From an uncultured Clostridia bacterium (GTDB lineage: Bacteria; Bacillota_A; Clostridia; TANB77; CAG-508): a DNA stretch of 18,345 nucleotides. Shown here piece by piece: positions 16,303 to 18,345 of this stretch. The position numbers and the translations under genes are program-made. Position 1 is the stretch's first letter, and each line of letters starts with the position of its first letter. Under the pieces are notes generated by a model that did not search any database, was not told where the DNA came from, and saw only the letters and a list, made by a program, of their open reading frames with translations. The stretch is taken from the NCBI GenBank assembly GCA_947629855.1, contig CANRFI010000023.1, forward strand, positions 1 through 18,345. Reading direction: 5' to 3'.

Positions 16303-16888
16303 TATTTTCTCTCACTCCTTTTTTCTGTTCTTTATTTAAAATATAAATGATATTAATAATATGGCTTATTTTTATATCAAATATACCTGAAATATCGATA
16401 TTTACCAAATTTTGATTAGTATAAATTGGTTGGATTTTAAATATTTGATTTTCAAATTTTTTTATTTTTTTATTTAAAATAAATGCTATAATTGTGCTAA
16501 TTGTTGGAACAAGAATAGATGTTAAACTAGCATTTTCTGTTCCTATATTCACATATAATTTTATGTTTTGAATATCTATATTTAGTTCTTTAAATATTAC
16601 TAAAGCTTTTTTATCAAATTGTTTGTTATTCTGAATTATTTTAAAATCAAAATTTTTTATTTTTTCTTTTAATTTTAATTTTTCTAATTTGTTTTTTGTA
16701 ATATTAACCTTTAAAATTGGAATAAATTTTAAAAGTAGCAACTTTATTATAATTTCATAATTCTTATTAATATGTCTTGGTAATTGTTGTGAATTGAATT
16801 TTAAGTTTTTTATTTCTATTTGAATTGTAGAAAAAATTAGTAATATGTTAGTTAGTAAAATAAATAAAACAATAAAAAGAAAAACCAA
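16256..16888 (-). CDS. DUF2953 membrane protein (YtfI-like)
   Basis: 210 aa. TTG start at 16888 (GTTTTT follows), eight bases after AAGG; no in-frame ATG is available nearby. An N-terminal membrane segment (FLFIVLFILLTNILLIF) is followed by a beta-rich, Lys/Ile-rich domain with LNVNIGTENASLTSILVPTISTII-like spacing: LYVNIGTENASLTSILV and FKIQPIYTNQNLVNIDISGIFDIKISHII are typical of DUF2953 (YtfI). The C-terminus overlaps ytfJ by 47 bases, a conserved arrangement in sporulating Firmicutes. A function in sporulation with YtfJ is inferred from context. Intact. Confidence 0.82.
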   Translation of the reverse strand: MVFLFIVLFILLTNILLIFSTIQIEIKNLKFNSQQLPRHINKNYEIIIKLLLLKFIPILKVNITKNKLEKLKLKEKIKNFDFKIIQNNKQFDKKALVIFKELNIDIQNIKLYVNIGTENASLTSILVPTISTIIAFILNKKIKKFENQIFKIQPIYTNQNLVNIDISGIFDIKISHIINIIYILNKEQKKGVRENNERTSNRRSYGYSYE

Positions 16889-16945
16889 TTATATCGCCTT
16901 CTTTTATTTGGTGATTTATAATCAGTTTTTCCATTTTTTTCTTTT

Positions 16946-17311
16946 TTATTCATTTGTATTTACAATTTTTGATTTGAAAATTTTATTTTTTATTTTTTCT
17001 ATTAATTTTTTAAAAAATCCTTTTTCTGGTCCTGTATAAATTGTAAGTTCTGTGGTATTTGCATCTCCTAGTCTATATACATCTGTATCCATAAAATTAA
17101 TTGCTTCGTTTTGAAGCTTCATTAATAAATTTACTGTTTCAAATGCGTTTAAGGTTTTATTTTTACTTGCTTCATAAATACCATCTAATTCTTTTCTCAT
17201 TTCATTATACTTTTCCTCATCAACCTCTTTAATGTGTATTAATTTTTCTTCTAATAATTTTATTGTCTCCATAATTGTTGTTGAAATATCATTTTGATTA
17301 CCATTATTCAT
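16946..17311 (-). CDS. hypothetical protein, 121 aa, between scpA and DUF2953
   Basis: ATG 17311 preceded by a strong GGAGG. Soluble, charged and mostly helical: residues 10-70 (METIKLLEEKLIHIKEVDEEKYNEMRKE region) look like a helical hairpin, followed by NTTELTIYTGPEKGFFKKLIEKIKNKIF, a basic amphipathic C-terminal segment. I do not recognise the family. It occupies the position where scpB often follows scpA, but it is too short for ScpB (about 180-200 aa) and shows no winged-helix sequence, so I do not call it ScpB. 14 bases after scpA, in the same operon. The CGG in its leader (17325-17323) follows the scpA stop codon and is not translated. Intact. Confidence 0.75.
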   Translation of the reverse strand: MNNGNQNDISTTIMETIKLLEEKLIHIKEVDEEKYNEMRKELDGIYEASKNKTLNAFETVNLLMKLQNEAINFMDTDVYRLGDANTTELTIYTGPEKGFFKKLIEKIKNKIFKSKIVNTNE

Positions 17312-17325
17312 TTTTTCTTCCTCCG

Positions 17326-18084
17326 TTAATTTTTATTTACTTTTTCTACAGTAATATCTCCAAATAATTTATTTTGAATTGTTTCAACTTTATTTCTTCT
17401 AGATAATTCAAGTAATCCAGAAAATGCTGTTACAACCTCCTGTTTATTGTGTTTATTTAAGGAAAATAATTTGTTAAAAATAAACTTTTTTTGTTTTACT
17501 AAAACTTTAAACATTTCTTTTACTTTACTTGCTACAGTATAAGTATCTGTAATTGCTATTTTTTCAATGTTTTTAGCATTTTTATTTAATTTAACACTTG
17601 TTCTTTCAATTAAGTTTTTATAAATATCTGGTATTACATTTTCATTATATTCTTTTTCTAATGTTTGTTTTGGCAGTTTCACTTCTTCTGGTTGTTTAAA
17701 ATATCTTTTTGAAAATTGCAAATAATTTTCTTTTAAGACTTTGCTTATTTCTTTAAATTTTTTATATTCAATAATTCTTTTAATTAATTCTTCTTCAGTT
17801 AGTTCTTCTTCATTTTCCTCCTGTTTTGGCAATAAATTTTTAGATTTTATATATAATAAAGTAGATGCCATTACTAAGAATTCACTTGCTACCTCTAAAT
17901 TCAATTTTTCTTGTTCCTTCAAATATTCAATATATTGATCTGTTATTTTGCTTAAATTAATGTCATAAATATTCATTTTATTTATATCGATTAAATGGCA
18001 AAGTAAATCTAGTGGTCCTTCAAAATTATCAATTTTAATTGCATATTTTTTTGTTTCTAATGTTAAGATTGGCATTACAATCAT
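17326..18084 (-). CDS. scpA: segregation and condensation protein A
   Basis: Up to 252 aa. Kleisin subunit that joins SMC and ScpB for chromosome compaction and segregation. The family hallmark FEGPLDLLCHLIDINKMNIYD is at about 19-39, with FLVMASTLLYIKSKNLLP near 65-82. The start is uncertain: ATG 18084 lies only two or three bases after AGGAG, while ATG 18075 (MPILTLETKKY) is about 11 bases away and is the better fit to other ScpA N-termini. The AGGAG overlaps the stop codon of recX, so the genes are coupled. No scpB follows directly; the 121-aa unknown gene does. Intact; no CGG in frame. Confidence 0.93.
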   Translation of the reverse strand: MIVMPILTLETKKYAIKIDNFEGPLDLLCHLIDINKMNIYDINLSKITDQYIEYLKEQEKLNLEVASEFLVMASTLLYIKSKNLLPKQEENEEELTEEELIKRIIEYKKFKEISKVLKENYLQFSKRYFKQPEEVKLPKQTLEKEYNENVIPDIYKNLIERTSVKLNKNAKNIEKIAITDTYTVASKVKEMFKVLVKQKKFIFNKLFSLNKHNKQEVVTAFSGLLELSRRNKVETIQNKLFGDITVEKVNKN

Positions 18085-18089
18085 TTCTC

Positions 18090-18345
18090 CTATCTTTTTT
18101 CTATGGCCTTTTCTATATTTTCTTCTTTATATCCTTTTTTTAATAAATATTGTTTTATTTCTTCTTCCTTCATTAAAGTAATTTTTTTGTTTAAAATATT
18201 TTGTGCTGATTTAGTTTCGTATTCCTCTAATTCTTCTATATTTTCATATATATAATCTTCTATATCATTTTTGTTTATTCCCTTTGATATTAATTTGTAT
18301 TCTATTTCTTTTATTGATAAATTTTTAAGTACAATAAAATTGTTT
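18090..18345 (-). CDS. recX: RecX family regulatory protein, N-terminus outside window
   Basis: C-terminal 84 residues only. The pattern of short helical repeats fits RecX: SIKEIEYKLISKGINKNDIEDYI, then ETKSAQNILNKK, then EEIKQYLLKKGYKEENIEKAI, each a three-helix unit with the K-KG(Y/F) turn. RecX binds RecA filaments and modulates recombination. Stop codon TAG (18092-18090) overlaps the AGGAG used by scpA. No RecA gene is visible in the window. The call rests on the repeat pattern of a partial protein. Confidence 0.7.
   Translation of the reverse strand, partial: NNFIVLKNLSIKEIEYKLISKGINKNDIEDYIYENIEELEEYETKSAQNILNKKITLMKEEEIKQYLLKKGYKEENIEKAIEKR

Noticed and set aside
16852..16953. 33-aa ORF overlapping the end of the 121-aa gene and the start of the DUF2953 gene (MNKKEKNGKTDYKSPNKRRR...)
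   Set aside because: It has an ATGA-type overlap and a hydrophobic end but no ribosome binding site of its own, and joining it to DUF2953 would need a -1 shift without a slippery site. Left unannotated, low support.
17323..17325. CGG directly after the scpA stop codon (TAA CGG AGG)
   Set aside because: It lies outside any reading frame, inside the GGAGG ribosome binding site of the next gene, so it is not a recoding site.

Overview
The window is AT-rich DNA with strong AGGAG-type ribosome binding sites, textbook TTGACA/TATAAT promoters and hairpin terminators. Together with YtfJ (GerW family), a DUF2953 protein, ScpA, L31 with a zinc site and DUF1836, this points to an uncultured low-GC Firmicute of the class Clostridia, probably a spore-forming lineage. 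I count 22 genes; the two at the edges (ABC ATPase, recX) are partial. No RNA genes, IS elements or CRISPR were seen, and no intergenic gap exceeds about 200 bases.

Main observation: ten of the 22 genes look broken by a frameshift, and every break has the same form. An in-frame CGG triplet is reached, and the conserved protein resumes exactly one base further on, in the +1 frame, as if the C were skipped and GGN read as glycine. There are 11 such sites: ABC ATPase, NSUN-type RNA methyltransferase, acyl-CoA ligase, DUF1836 protein, MutS, MiaB, an unknown 221-aa protein, D-Ala-D-Ala carboxypeptidase, TVP38-like membrane protein, and two in one MBL-fold hydrolase. I searched the window for CGG/CCG by eye. 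No gene uses CGG in frame as an ordinary arginine codon; arginine is AGA/AGG/CGT/CGC/CGA. About 15 further sense-strand CGG triplets that lie across two codons (for example TAC GGA, TTC GGA) need no shift. This is best explained by systematic +1 recoding at CGG: either quadruplet CGGN decoding as Gly, or an unassigned CGG that ribosomes pass by a +1 step. Pseudogenes or random sequencing errors fit poorly. The ten genes are annotated here as full-length recoded CDSs.

Layout. 1-2039 (minus): RNA m5C methyltransferase, GIY-YIG protein, ABC ATPase (continues off the left edge). 2237-2590 (plus): lone DUF1064 nuclease-like gene. 2635-4357 (minus): acyl-CoA ligase, divergent from a DUF1836 regulator-like gene (4475-4970, plus), with a palindromic operator between them. 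4997-9597 (minus): miaB, HTH protein, mutS operon. 9750-10416 (plus): unknown 221-aa protein. 10450-10903 (minus): rpmE and a newly found 57-aa membrane protein gene with a perfect promoter. 11007-12942 (plus): VanW protein and D-Ala-D-Ala carboxypeptidase. 12978-13701 (minus): TVP38/DedA-like protein. 13903-14673 (plus): membrane-anchored C39-like peptidase. 14699-15576 (minus): MBL-fold hydrolase. 15679-18345 (minus): recX (partial), scpA, unknown 121-aa gene, DUF2953, ytfJ.

Convergent neighbours commonly share one bidirectional hairpin terminator whose stem overlaps or abuts a stop codon. The gene content is mostly ordinary chromosomal housekeeping; the unusual feature is how it appears to be translated.
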